Assembly: GCA_910585455.1 (NCBI GenBank)
Contig: CAJUEL010000022.1
Location: forward strand, 1 to 64,000
DNA length: 64,000 nucleotides
Source of the DNA: an uncultured Eisenbergiella sp.
GTDB taxonomy: Bacteria > Bacillota > Clostridia > Lachnospirales > Lachnospiraceae
Direction: 5' to 3'
Every line of letters starts with the position of its first letter. Positions within the stretch are counted from its first letter, which is position 1. The position numbers and the translations under genes were made by a program. Positions 8,713-17,049 of the stretch are shown piece by piece. Below the pieces are notes generated by a model, which saw nothing but the letters and a program-made list of their open reading frames with translations, was not told the DNA's origin and searched no databases.

Positions 8713-9615
8713 ATGGAAGACCCAAAGCGTACCGCGCCGGTTACGGACATCAAATATTTTGCCGTTCACGACGGAGACGGCATCCGCACAACCGTATTTT
8801 TAAAAGGCTGCCCGCTGCGCTGCGTATGGTGCCACAATCCGGAGGGCTTAAACGCCTCCCCGCAAATGTCGTGTTATGCGAATAAATGTATCAACTGCGG
8901 GAATTGCCGCACCGTCTGCGAAAGCGGCGCACAACGCATGCCGGACGGCATTCATCAGTACGACCGAAGCCTGTGCAATGCCTGCGGCAGATGCGAAAGC
9001 ATCTGCCCTGTGGGCGCAATGAAACGCAACGGAGTCTTCCGCACTGTGGATGAAATACTGCCGCTGCTTTTGCGGGACCAAAATTTCTACATAAGCTCCG
9101 GCGGCGGCGTCACGGTATCCGGCGGAGAATGCCTGCTGTATCCGGAATTTACGGCTTCTTTACTGCGCAAAATCAAAGAAAACAGTATCAATACGGCGGT
9201 GGATACCTGCGGCTTTGTTTCACAGGACGCCCTGCGGCAGGTACTCCCGTATACGGACACTTTTCTCTATGATATCAAAGCGATGGATGAGGAAGTTCAT
9301 ATCCGCTGTACCGGGCAATCCAACCGGCTGATTCTGGAAAATATCCGGTTTCTGGATGCGCAAAACGCACGCATCGAGGTCCGGATTCCTTATGTTCCGG
9401 GCTATAACGCCGATCAGATGGAAAAAATCGCAGTTTTCTTAACTTCCCTCCGCAATCTGACCGGCGTCCGCATCCTGCCCTATCATAATTATGCGGGCTC
9501 CAAATATGCTTCCCTGGGCATGGAAAACACATTGCCCAAACAGCTTCCGGCAGCGGAAGAAATCGCGGCGGTGCAGGAGCTGTTTTGGCGCAATGGGATT
9601 CCTGTAAGACACTGA
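8713..9615 (+). CDS. Glycyl radical enzyme activase (radical SAM)
   Basis: The 300-residue activase has the radical-SAM motif CPLRCVWC (Cys33, Cys37, Cys40). A ferredoxin-like insert follows with two Cys-rich cluster motifs (about residues 54-69 and 88-98; CINCGNCRTVC and CNACGRCESIC). This insert marks activases of the glycerol dehydratase/CutD type and is missing from PflA. It should use S-adenosylmethionine to place the radical on Gly723 of the upstream enzyme. The AGGAGG inside the end of that gene fixes the start at 8713, giving near-perfect coupling. A 13-residue upstream extension in the same frame is rejected. Confidence 0.93.
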   Translation: MEDPKRTAPVTDIKYFAVHDGDGIRTTVFLKGCPLRCVWCHNPEGLNASPQMSCYANKCINCGNCRTVCESGAQRMPDGIHQYDRSLCNACGRCESICPVGAMKRNGVFRTVDEILPLLLRDQNFYISSGGGVTVSGGECLLYPEFTASLLRKIKENSINTAVDTCGFVSQDALRQVLPYTDTFLYDIKAMDEEVHIRCTGQSNRLILENIRFLDAQNARIEVRIPYVPGYNADQMEKIAVFLTSLRNLTGVRILPYHNYAGSKYASLGMENTLPKQLPAAEEIAAVQELFWRNGIPVRH

Positions 9616-9671
9616 ATCATCGTGCAGGGGCTGAATCTATGCGCTCCTGCACAGTTGTTATGCGGGCCTGG

Positions 9672-10124
9672 CTAAGCTGTTGCGATTTCTTTCAAATCCT
9701 TAAGCGTCCCGTCCAGATTTTCCTTGTGCCAGTTCTTGATGCCGCCCGAAAACTGCGTAGCATTTATGCCCGACATGCGCCAGTCGCTCAGCTCCTTTTG
9801 CTGGGTAGTCAACCGGATCGTATCCGCTCCGGTCTGGATGGTAATGATCGTGTTCAGAAGATCATCGTTTATTTCCACTGATCTGATCCCGTCATAGGAA
9901 AGCGTCAGGGATACATCCTTGGTCAGATTTCCCCACAACCGGTCAAAGGGCAGCAGAATCAACTCATGCTCACACAGCTGCATGACATAGAACTCGCAGT
10001 TGAAAAAGTCTGCAATTTTTTCGCTGAGATTATCCGGGGCATATTTTACCACAATACACCGGTTTTCCCGCGGTCGAAAGCCCGCCTCCTGGGCGAATTG
10101 CCATATCTTTTTTTCGTTTGCCAT
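9672..10124 (-). CDS. Small cytosolic protein of unknown function
   Basis: I do not recognise this ~150-residue protein with confidence. It has no signal peptide or membrane helix and alternates beta-rich and charged segments, which could be a PH-like fold (CEFYVMQLCEHELILLPFD; SLTLSYDGIRSVEI). Two ATGs stand in tandem at 10127 and 10124; the second is better spaced (six bases) from GGAGG. It lies 45 bases downstream of the DUF6440-like gene, probably in one transcript preceded by tandem LytTR-type sites, so the AgrA-like regulator at 10505 is a likely controller. Confidence 0.7.
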   Translation of the reverse strand: MANEKKIWQFAQEAGFRPRENRCIVVKYAPDNLSEKIADFFNCEFYVMQLCEHELILLPFDRLWGNLTKDVSLTLSYDGIRSVEINDDLLNTIITIQTGADTIRLTTQQKELSDWRMSGINATQFSGGIKNWHKENLDGTLKDLKEIATA

Positions 10125-10169
10125 CATGTACCTCCGATTAAAAATATTCCGGTCCTGTAAAGGCCTCCG

Positions 10170-10349
10170 TCAGTTGCCAGGGCTGACAACGGGCTTGCCG
10201 TCCCGATCAACCAAAACGGTCATGCCGATACCCGAAGCCTTATTATGGGAACCCATCACATAATTCACCCCTGTTTCCGTATCAACGATGACCTTCACCA
10301 CATTGACGACGCCCTGAGAGTAAATCTCCACAAAACGATCCTTCGCCAT
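10170..10349 (-). CDS. DUF6440-like small protein
   Basis: A 59-residue protein starting MAKDRFVEIYSQG and ending KPVVSPGN. The central NYVMGSHNKASGIGMTVLVD and the overall length match what I know of the DUF6440 family, small proteins of unknown role common in clostridia. An excellent AAAGGAGGTG ribosome site lies seven bases ahead of the ATG. It is the first gene after a promoter carrying two tandem LytTR-like sites, so it may be under quorum or cell-envelope control by the adjacent two-component system. Confidence 0.8.
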   Translation of the reverse strand: MAKDRFVEIYSQGVVNVVKVIVDTETGVNYVMGSHNKASGIGMTVLVDRDGKPVVSPGN

Positions 10350-10426
10350 ACGCGCACCTCCTTTCCTATTCCGTTACCATTCCGACACGTCTGAATAGTA
10401 ACCCCATTCCTTCGTTTGCAGACATT

Positions 10427-10494
10427 ACTATACCACACCGGCGCAGGCAAATGACCGTAACTTCCTAAACGGTAGAAATTCTTCCTAAACAGTA
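10427..10494 (-). promoter_or_regulatory. LytTR-type tandem operator and promoter
   Basis: On the minus strand two near-identical 14-mers, TACTGTTTAGGAAG (10481-10494) and TACCGTTTAGGAAG (10461-10474), repeat with a 20-bp period. That is the layout of LytTR/AgrA binding sites: paired direct repeats, one turn apart. A TATAGT -10 element follows at 10427-10432 with no good -35, as expected for an activated promoter. The target is the DUF6440-like operon starting at 10349. The neighbouring response regulator at 10505-11245 is the obvious binder. Confidence 0.65.
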
Positions 10495-10514
10495 AAAGAG
10501 AGCCTCACAGGCTC
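10493..10514 (-). terminator. Weak terminator at the end of the LytTR regulator gene
   Basis: GAGCCT and AGGCTC pair around a 3-base loop overlapping the stop codon, followed on the minus strand by TCTTTT. The stem is only six pairs, and the site runs into the distal LytTR repeat, so termination may be partial. Confidence 0.35.
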
Positions 10515-11245
10515 CCTTTCATTTCCTTACGCAGCAACGCTTTCCCGGAACGGGAAATCAGGCACTCCTTTCCCCTGATTTTCAGCCTGCCGTGTTTCAT
10601 ATCCACCTCTTCTATTTTGTCTGCCGCCACCAGATAGGCGCGGTGAATGCGCCAAAACCGCTCCCCCAGCTGTGTTTCCAGCTCATTGAGGCTGCCCAGA
10701 AAATCTATCCGGCTGTCCACCGTATGGAGCAGAACATGATGGGACGTGGGGGCGGTCTCAAAAAAGAGAATATCATCCAAAGGAACGTTCCGCGCCATAT
10801 CGCGCGTCCGCAGAGCAAATATTTCCTTTGGATTTTGGCGTTCTGCCGTTAATCGCGTCCAAATGGCGGCAAGGCATGAAGACACGGATTGTTCCAGCTG
10901 CCGGTTTTTTACGATATAGTCAAAGGCTTCCAGATGATACTGAAAGGTGCGGTAGGCCAAATCACCGTAGCCAGTAATATACACCAGCGTGGCATAGGGG
11001 TCCAGCCGGCGGATTTCCTGTCCCAGCAAAAAGCCGTCCCAGGTTTCGTTCTTCAAATCCACATCCAGGAAATAGATTCCCTGTCTGCTTCCAGCCCTCT
11101 CCCGCGCATCCAGCAAGGCTTGCGGACTGCCCGCAGAGCAGACGATCTCCATATCCCAGTCTTCCATCAATATTTTCCGCTCCAAAGCAGCCTGTAGCTG
11201 CCGGCGGATTTCCGGTTCATCGTCACACAGATAAATGCCGATCAT
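10505..11245 (-). CDS. LytTR-family response regulator (AgrA-like)
   Basis: The 246-residue regulator has an N-terminal receiver with the acidic pair in LCDDEPE and the phosphoacceptor Asp61 in FLDVDL. A C-terminal LytTR DNA-binding domain follows (FAL RTRDMARNVPLDDILFFE onward; ERFWRIHRAYLVA; ISRSGKALLRKEMKG). The start overlaps the end of the kinase gene by four bases (ATGA), so the two are translationally coupled. It probably binds the GTTTAGGAAG repeats just downstream of its own stop. Confidence 0.92.
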   Translation of the reverse strand: MIGIYLCDDEPEIRRQLQAALERKILMEDWDMEIVCSAGSPQALLDARERAGSRQGIYFLDVDLKNETWDGFLLGQEIRRLDPYATLVYITGYGDLAYRTFQYHLEAFDYIVKNRQLEQSVSSCLAAIWTRLTAERQNPKEIFALRTRDMARNVPLDDILFFETAPTSHHVLLHTVDSRIDFLGSLNELETQLGERFWRIHRAYLVAADKIEEVDMKHGRLKIRGKECLISRSGKALLRKEMKGSL

Positions 11246-12579
11246 GCTGCTCCTCCGATGGTTAACTCCTGCACGAATATGCCGTTCGCCCAGCTGGTAC
11301 AGGGCGAAACATTCTTATAACGCGCCAGAATCCGCAGGTAACCAGGCAATCCAAGCCCCCGCCCCCTGCCCTTTGTGGACCAGCCTTCCTCCCAAAAGCA
11401 GGACGGGTCCACCTCTCCATTCCACGAATTGGATATCCGGAGATTCACCCTTTCCTCCTGCGCCAGCAGGATAATTTCCACCCATGGATGGTCCATTTGT
11501 TCCACAGCCTCTGCAGCATTGTCTATTAAAATGCCCAGGCAGCGCACAAAATCCCATATGTCCATGCCAACCGCGCTGACAGGATACAGAATCTCCAGGC
11601 GGCACTCCACGCCTTTTTCCCGCATGGCGGCCAGTTTGGACAATAAAAGACTGCGCGCCTGAGGAATCTGCAGATTGCCGATCTGCGTGGATGCCTGTAT
11701 CTTTTCTCCCAACCGCTGATCAAAGTCCGCATCCAATTCAGACAAAGTGGCGCGCAGCTGCTCCAGTTCTCCCGATCCCGCCTGTACGGACAATCCTGCC
11801 AGCAGATTTTTGTAATCATGGCGGAACGCGCGCACCTCCTGACGGATGGTCTCAAGGCTCTGCTCATAGAGCTGCTGCTGGGCGATGGCATCCCGCTGCG
11901 CCTGTATTTTCCAGACGGCATCAAAGCGCTGCGCCAGATAGACCACAATTCCTGCCATCAGAGCCACCATTGCCGTCACCATCAGATAATAAAGCACCAG
12001 AAACTCTGGCTGTACGCCGTATGACAGGCGGAAAACCACTTCCATGGTCGCTTCCAGAATAAACAAAAGAAGGGCGCTCTTCCATATATCGGACACGTTA
12101 TCCAGCACCAGGCGAAACCACTTTCCAAACCATGGCCTTAAAAGCATCAGGGCAATGACTCCGCTGATGCCTGAATGGAGAACAATCTCTGCGGCAAATG
12201 GAATATGATAATTCAATGGAATGATCAGGGACAGCGCGCCGGACAGCGTGGCATCCGCCACCTGAAAGATACCTGCCATACAGGTAGCGGCAAAGGCCTG
12301 CCAAAACCCGAGCCGCCACGCCCACCGCACCCAAAAGGTACACATGGCAAGATTGGCGGCAGAAAGGATGAAATATCGAAAAATCCCTAATTGGGGGGCA
12401 TGATAGATTGCAGCGGCGAGCAGCGTTGCACAAAATGGGGACAAAAGCAGGGGCGGCAATTTTTTCATCCGTTTCCACACAGCCTGTTCGTCTGTCACAG
12501 CGAACAGATAAATTACCAGCAGCAGATGACCCGCCAGAGTATCCATGAATGTAAGTAAAAAATCCTGAATAAATTGCAT
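11242..12579 (-). CDS. GHKL sensor histidine kinase (AgrC-like)
   Basis: About 445 residues with six to seven N-terminal membrane helices (to about residue 215), a coiled linker, the phosphoacceptor His in EVRAFRHDYKNLL, and a GHKL ATPase domain (N box GILIDNAAEAVEQ; G box STKGRGRGLGLPG). No extracellular domain is evident, as in peptide-sensing AgrC kinases. I chose the ATG at 12579, 11-12 bases after AAAGAGG; a TTG at 12618 would add 13 residues. No autoinducer peptide gene was found beside it. Confidence 0.9.
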   Translation of the reverse strand: MQFIQDFLLTFMDTLAGHLLLVIYLFAVTDEQAVWKRMKKLPPLLLSPFCATLLAAAIYHAPQLGIFRYFILSAANLAMCTFWVRWAWRLGFWQAFAATCMAGIFQVADATLSGALSLIIPLNYHIPFAAEIVLHSGISGVIALMLLRPWFGKWFRLVLDNVSDIWKSALLLFILEATMEVVFRLSYGVQPEFLVLYYLMVTAMVALMAGIVVYLAQRFDAVWKIQAQRDAIAQQQLYEQSLETIRQEVRAFRHDYKNLLAGLSVQAGSGELEQLRATLSELDADFDQRLGEKIQASTQIGNLQIPQARSLLLSKLAAMREKGVECRLEILYPVSAVGMDIWDFVRCLGILIDNAAEAVEQMDHPWVEIILLAQEERVNLRISNSWNGEVDPSCFWEEGWSTKGRGRGLGLPGYLRILARYKNVSPCTSWANGIFVQELTIGGAA

Positions 12580-12651
12580 AGCGTAAGCAGCCTCTTTCCT
12601 ATATGGTGACATGCCCAAAATGGCATAGAAAGCTTTCCATAATATATCTCA

Positions 12652-13659
12652 TCAGTATAGCGTTTCTCTTATTTTTCTCATTTCTCTCCAAACATTATCT
12701 CCGTAATTGCTTACCAAAACAGAAATGATGTCTTTATCCGGATTATATTCCGAAATAAAGCTCACGCCCGGATCACATCCCTGAAAATACGCAAGGTCTC
12801 TGCCCTTTGGATTATCAATGATCCACACGCCATAGCCATAATATCCTTCTTCTGCGTCAGCCCCATCTCCGCTCTGTTTCCTGAGCATATCCGAAACAAG
12901 CCCTTTTGAGATCAGCTTTCCTCCCAGCAAATGCGTCCAAAAACGAACAATATCCTTTACGGTAATAAATGCCCCGCCTGCACCCGTCCCCTTTGCGTCA
13001 ACCGAAAAAATATTTGTGCGGTATTCATTCGTATCAGGGCAAAAAATATAATTGTTCGCACACCTGGCCGGCAACTTATCCAATTCATAATATCCTGTCG
13101 CTTTCATGCCACATCTGTCAAAAATATTTTCTTTCAGATATTGGTCAAAATACATTCCCGTAACCTTTTCTATCATCATTGCAAGCAAAACATACCCGGA
13201 GTTATTATATTGGAATTTTTCACCTTTCGGATACATCATCGGTTTATTGATAAACAACGGAAGCAAGTCACTGTTATGCCTGATTTTATAATTCGGATAA
13301 TCGATCCATAATTCTTCATATTCGTCCATAACGCTTTCATCAAAATAATCCGGAACGCCGGATGTATGATTTAAAAGCTGTTTGACCGTGACATCCCTGT
13401 CAATATCGTGAAATGGAATATCCAGCAGCATTCCCAGGGTATCGTCATATTTTATTCTTTCCTGTTCAATCAGCTGCAAAATTCCTGCCGCAACAAATAC
13501 CTTTCCCGCTGATGCGCTCGCAAATTTTGTTTCCAACGTATTGGGAATTTCATTCGGTAAGTCTGCGAAACCGCTTTCTCTTTCGCATAAAACCCTGTCA
13601 TTCTGAACAATATAGATATTTCCCCGGAAACCTTCGTCAATCATTTCCTCTATGCCCAT
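12652..13659 (-). CDS. Serine hydrolase of the beta-lactamase / esterase class C fold
   Basis: The 335-residue protein has the SxxK nucleophile motif SAGK (Ser50, Lys53) and the Tyr-x-Asn motif YNN (Tyr151) of penicillin-binding-like serine hydrolases, with the usual HTSGVPDY segment. There is no signal peptide, so it is probably cytosolic: an esterase or D-amino-acid peptidase rather than a secreted beta-lactamase. AAGGAGATG upstream supports the ATG at 13659 rather than an 18-residue longer form. The gene is more AT-rich than its neighbours, which may mean separate acquisition. Confidence 0.88.
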   Translation of the reverse strand: MGIEEMIDEGFRGNIYIVQNDRVLCERESGFADLPNEIPNTLETKFASASAGKVFVAAGILQLIEQERIKYDDTLGMLLDIPFHDIDRDVTVKQLLNHTSGVPDYFDESVMDEYEELWIDYPNYKIRHNSDLLPLFINKPMMYPKGEKFQYNNSGYVLLAMMIEKVTGMYFDQYLKENIFDRCGMKATGYYELDKLPARCANNYIFCPDTNEYRTNIFSVDAKGTGAGGAFITVKDIVRFWTHLLGGKLISKGLVSDMLRKQSGDGADAEEGYYGYGVWIIDNPKGRDLAYFQGCDPGVSFISEYNPDKDIISVLVSNYGDNVWREMRKIRETLY

Positions 13660-13740
13660 TTCAGCACATCTCCTTTTTATGGTTTTTTTCGATTGCACGG
13701 AATCATGGACCAAATCACGAAAGGTCCCCGTCCCACGCCT

Positions 13741-14604
13741 TTACAAAAAAGCGCCCTGGCGCTGCTTTTCACTTCGTGACCAGTCGTCCCTCATATGCCG
13801 GCGCACCTCCTCCGGCACACACCGGGACTCTGCGATCTTCTGCAGCGCCTTATGCCAGGTAAAAGCATCCAATTCGTTCTTTTTCAGATACCTGTCCGTT
13901 TTTTCCGGAAATTTCACATAGCACATGGACACCGCCCAGGCGACCGCCATTTTCACATAATATCCTTCCTGCTTTATGGCATCAAATACAGGAAATAATC
14001 GTTCGATATATGTTTCCGTGATAAAATAATTGAGCAGCATGACCACGCCAAACCGGACGGCGTATTCCTCCCGGGAGCGCAGAAAGGGCTGCAGAAATTC
14101 CCAGGTTTCCTCCGGATATCCGGCGGTAAATTTAAGTCCAACGCAAAAGCTGTCGCACAGCGACCAGTTGTCAATACGGGGGACAAAATCCCGGATCAGC
14201 GCAAATTGCTCCTCCAATGTAATTTCTTCCTGACCGGAGCGCTTTTTCCTCCGGATTTTCCCGGACACAGCTGCGCCGCGCTCTTTTGTCCCATGCAGAA
14301 TGGGCTCTCTGCCTTCTAAAGGTTCCGGCAGCTTCGCTTTTCCTACCAGAAATCCCCAAAGCATCACTTCCTCAAAGCAGTTATCCGCGCCGGCTGCCAG
14401 CGCCTGCAGATTTTCCCGCCAGTTTTCCCTCGTCAGCGCGCCTGCCAGCTTCCGCAGCTTCGGCAGACGCACGCCCAGCATATGCGCCGCCGTTCCTGTC
14501 AGCTGCGCTTGTCCGGGCTTGCGCAGAAGCTTTCCCGCAAATGCCGCATATTCCGGTTCTGCCAGCGCAGACAGTGCATCCTTTATCGTTTCATATCGGT
14601 TCAT
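13741..14604 (-). CDS. DNA alkylation repair protein, AlkD-like
   Basis: The 287-residue all-helical protein matches the DNA_alkylation_repair (AlkD) family: helical HEAT-like repeats with VLRLPKLRKLAG-like segments near the start, conserved EEVMLWGFL, and the central DNWSLCDSFCVGLKF segment holding the catalytic-region Trp and Asp. Such proteins excise N3/N7-alkylated bases without base flipping. The C-terminus WHKALQKIAESRCVPEEV is typical. The gene is probably monocistronic, with a terminator-like hairpin over its stop. Confidence 0.85.
   Translation of the reverse strand: MNRYETIKDALSALAEPEYAAFAGKLLRKPGQAQLTGTAAHMLGVRLPKLRKLAGALTRENWRENLQALAAGADNCFEEVMLWGFLVGKAKLPEPLEGREPILHGTKERGAAVSGKIRRKKRSGQEEITLEEQFALIRDFVPRIDNWSLCDSFCVGLKFTAGYPEETWEFLQPFLRSREEYAVRFGVVMLLNYFITETYIERLFPVFDAIKQEGYYVKMAVAWAVSMCYVKFPEKTDRYLKKNELDAFTWHKALQKIAESRCVPEEVRRHMRDDWSRSEKQRQGAFL
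13745..13763 (-). terminator. Terminator over the alkylation repair stop
   Basis: AGCGC and GCGCT pair around a 4-base loop and are followed on the minus strand by six Ts. The hairpin contains the last codons of the repair gene. Confidence 0.5.
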
Positions 14605-14649
14605 CTTCCACCCCTATGCATGTATCGCAGGCTATTTCGTGGCATTCTC

Positions 14650-15168
14650 TTACCCCTCCGCAGCTTCCTTCTCCTGTCGCAAATACGCCGCGTATTCCTT
14701 TCCTTCCTCCACGTAATGTCTGGCATTCGCCACATTCGCGGCGGCTTCCTGAGGGGTGACCCTGCGCATCACCTTCGCGGGGCTGCCCAGCACCATGGAA
14801 TTATCCGGAATCACCGTGTTTTGCGTGACCAGCGCCCCCGCGCCGATGATGCAGTTTTTCCCGACCACAGCTCCGTTTAACAGGATCGCGCCCATGCCGA
14901 CCAGCGTGTTATCTCCGATTTTACAGCCGTGCACAACGGCGCTGTGCCCGACCGTCACATTTTCCCCGATCTCCACCACATGGCCGGGATCCACATGTAC
15001 CACGCAATTGTCCTGTATGTTGCTGCCTGCTCCGATCCGGACGCCGGCCCGCTCCCCGCGCACCGTCGCATGAAACCAGATGCTGCAATCCTTTCCAATC
15101 GTCACATCCCCATATATCGCTGCTCCCGGCGCGATGAATGCGTCCGGATGAATTTGCGGTTTTTTCAT
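14650..15168 (-). CDS. Gamma-carbonic anhydrase-like hexapeptide repeat protein
   Basis: The 172-residue protein is a left-handed beta-helix with repeated hexapeptides (GAAIYGDVTIGKDCSIW; IGDNTLVGMGAILLNGAVVG). The three zinc-ligand histidines of the YrdA/PaaY/CcmM group are visible in DNCVVHVD and GHSAVVHGC. It probably trimerises and binds a metal; true carbonic anhydrase activity varies in this group. GGGAGG ahead of the ATG and a TATAAT promoter at 15247 support the start. Confidence 0.9.
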   Translation of the reverse strand: MKKPQIHPDAFIAPGAAIYGDVTIGKDCSIWFHATVRGERAGVRIGAGSNIQDNCVVHVDPGHVVEIGENVTVGHSAVVHGCKIGDNTLVGMGAILLNGAVVGKNCIIGAGALVTQNTVIPDNSMVLGSPAKVMRRVTPQEAAANVANARHYVEEGKEYAAYLRQEKEAAEG

Positions 15169-15246
15169 TTGACGTCCTCCCGGCTCTTTCTTCCCTGCCT
15201 GTTTCTCAATGCCTCCGCAATGCTTTTATGATATCTGCACGCAGCT

Positions 15247-15275
15247 ATTATACCCTGTTTCCCCCTTCCGCACAA
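15247..15275 (-). promoter_or_regulatory. Promoter of the carbonic anhydrase-like gene
   Basis: TTGTGC and TATAAT on the minus strand are 17 bases apart, about 80 bases upstream of the start at 15168. Confidence 0.6.
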
Positions 15276-15363
15276 GATCAGGCGATGAAAACGACGCGAT
15301 ATATACAAAATGCGGATATTTTACAGGGAAACAGAGAAGAGACGAAATTTATCATGAATTTTA

Positions 15364-15392
15364 TTGTAAATAGAAGTACTTTTCTATATAAT
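15364..15392 (+). promoter_or_regulatory. Promoter of the first ABC-F gene
   Basis: TTGTAA and TATAAT are 17 bases apart, some 75 bases ahead of the ABC-F start. The short leader holds a CCCATCGATGGG palindrome but no leader peptide or terminator, unlike the second ABC-F gene at 36039. Confidence 0.65.
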
Positions 15393-15467
15393 TGAGATTT
15401 GTAACCCATCGATGGGAATGGATCCCGAAAGATTCCAGGATTTATGATTCAGGTTGAGGAATTTACC

Positions 15468-17024
15468 ATGAGCATTTTAAATGTAGAAAACCTGTCCCAT
15501 GGCTTCGGAGACAGGGCGATTTTTCATCGCGTATCCTTCCGCCTGCTAAAGGGGGAGCACATCGGACTGGTCGGCGCCAACGGCGAAGGCAAGTCCACCT
15601 TCATGAACATCATCACCGGCAAGCTGCAGCCCGACGAGGGAAAGGTGGAATGGGCCAAAAAGGTCCGCGTGGGCTATCTGGACCAGCACACCGTTTTGGA
15701 AAAAGGAATGACCATCCGCGCAGTCCTGACCTCCGCCTTCGATTTTTTACTGGAAATGGATCAGGAGCTGAGCCTGATCTATGAAAAAATGGGAGAAGCG
15801 GACCCCGATACCTTACAGGAGCTGATGGATGAAGCGGGCACCCTGCAGGACCTGATGACGATGCATGATTTTTATATGATCGATGCGAAGGTGGAGGAGG
15901 TCGGACGGGCGCTGGGGCTTGCGGACATCGGACTGGACCGGGATGTTTCCGAGCTGTCCGGCGGACAGCGGACGAAGGTCCTTCTTGCAAAGCTCCTTTT
16001 GGAAAAACCGGATATCCTGCTGCTGGACGAGCCGACCAACTATCTCGATGTGGTCCACATCGAATGGCTCAAGCGCTATCTGACCGAATATGAAAACGCT
16101 TTTATCCTGATTTCCCACGACATCCCCTTCTTAAACAGCGTGGTGAATATCATTTACCATATGGACAATCAGGAGCTTGCCCGCTACGTGGGCGACTACG
16201 ATAAATTTCAGGAAGTATACGCCATGAAAAAGGCGCAGCAGGACGCCGCATGGCAGAAGCAGCAAAAGGAAATCGCCGATCTGAAGGATTTCGTGGCGCG
16301 CAATAAGGCGCGGGTCGCCACGCGGAATATGGCGATGTCCCGCCAGAAAAAGCTGGACAAAATGGAGGTGATCGAGCGCGCCCTCGAAAAACCGAAGCCG
16401 GAATTTCTGTTTCTGGAGGCTCGCACACCCGGACGCTATATTTTTCAGACGAACCAGCTGGTGATCGGCTACGATGAGCCGCTTTCTGCTCCTCTTAATC
16501 TGGCGATGGAGCGGGGGCAGAAGATCGTGCTGACCGGCGCCAACGGCATCGGCAAAACGACGCTGCTAAAGAGCATCCTCGGGCTGATCCCCTGCCTTTC
16601 GGGAAATGTTGAGCAGGGCGACTATCTGGAAATCGGCTATTTTGAGCAGGAGACGGATCAGAATATTTCCACCACCTGCATCGAAGAAATCTGGCAGGAA
16701 TTTCCTGCCTACAGCCAGTATGAGGTGCGCTCCGCCCTCGCCAAATGCGGGCTGACCACGAAGCATATCGAAAGTCAGGTCCGGGTACTTTCCGGCGGCG
16801 AGCAGGCGAAGGTGCGCCTGTGTAAGCTCATCAACAAGCCCTCCAATGTGCTGGTTTTGGACGAGCCCACAAACCATCTCGACGCGGACGCCAAGGCAGA
16901 GCTTAAGCGTGCCCTGTCTGCCTACAGGGGCAGCATCCTCATGGTCTGTCACGAGCCCGACTTCTATCAGGATTTTGCCACCGCCGTCTGGGATTGTACG
17001 AAGTGGACGACAAGGGCGGTATAA
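15468..17024 (+). CDS. ABC-F ATP-binding protein
   Basis: The 518-residue protein has two ABC ATPase domains in one chain and no membrane helices. Domain 1 has Walker A GANGEGKST (about residue 36), LSGGQ and Walker B LLLDEP. A charged linker of about 80 residues follows (residues ~245-325). Domain 2 has Walker A GANGIGKTT, LSGGEQ and VLDEPTNHLD. This is the ABC-F layout: these proteins act on ribosomes as translation factors or antibiotic-protection proteins, not transporters. The GAGGA site seven bases upstream favours 15468 over an in-frame ATG at 15444. The APH-family kinase follows 25 bases on, a pairing that hints at a resistance-related role, which is inference. Confidence 0.92.
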   Translation: MSILNVENLSHGFGDRAIFHRVSFRLLKGEHIGLVGANGEGKSTFMNIITGKLQPDEGKVEWAKKVRVGYLDQHTVLEKGMTIRAVLTSAFDFLLEMDQELSLIYEKMGEADPDTLQELMDEAGTLQDLMTMHDFYMIDAKVEEVGRALGLADIGLDRDVSELSGGQRTKVLLAKLLLEKPDILLLDEPTNYLDVVHIEWLKRYLTEYENAFILISHDIPFLNSVVNIIYHMDNQELARYVGDYDKFQEVYAMKKAQQDAAWQKQQKEIADLKDFVARNKARVATRNMAMSRQKKLDKMEVIERALEKPKPEFLFLEARTPGRYIFQTNQLVIGYDEPLSAPLNLAMERGQKIVLTGANGIGKTTLLKSILGLIPCLSGNVEQGDYLEIGYFEQETDQNISTTCIEEIWQEFPAYSQYEVRSALAKCGLTTKHIESQVRVLSGGEQAKVRLCKLINKPSNVLVLDEPTNHLDADAKAELKRALSAYRGSILMVCHEPDFYQDFATAVWDCTKWTTRAV

Positions 17025-17049
17025 ACGACAAAAGCGGTTGGAGGCAAAC

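Noticed and set aside
14286..15231. Overlapping plus-strand frames across the AlkD and carbonic anhydrase genes
   Set aside because: They are antisense to two convincing genes and are Ser/Pro/Ala-rich without ribosome sites.
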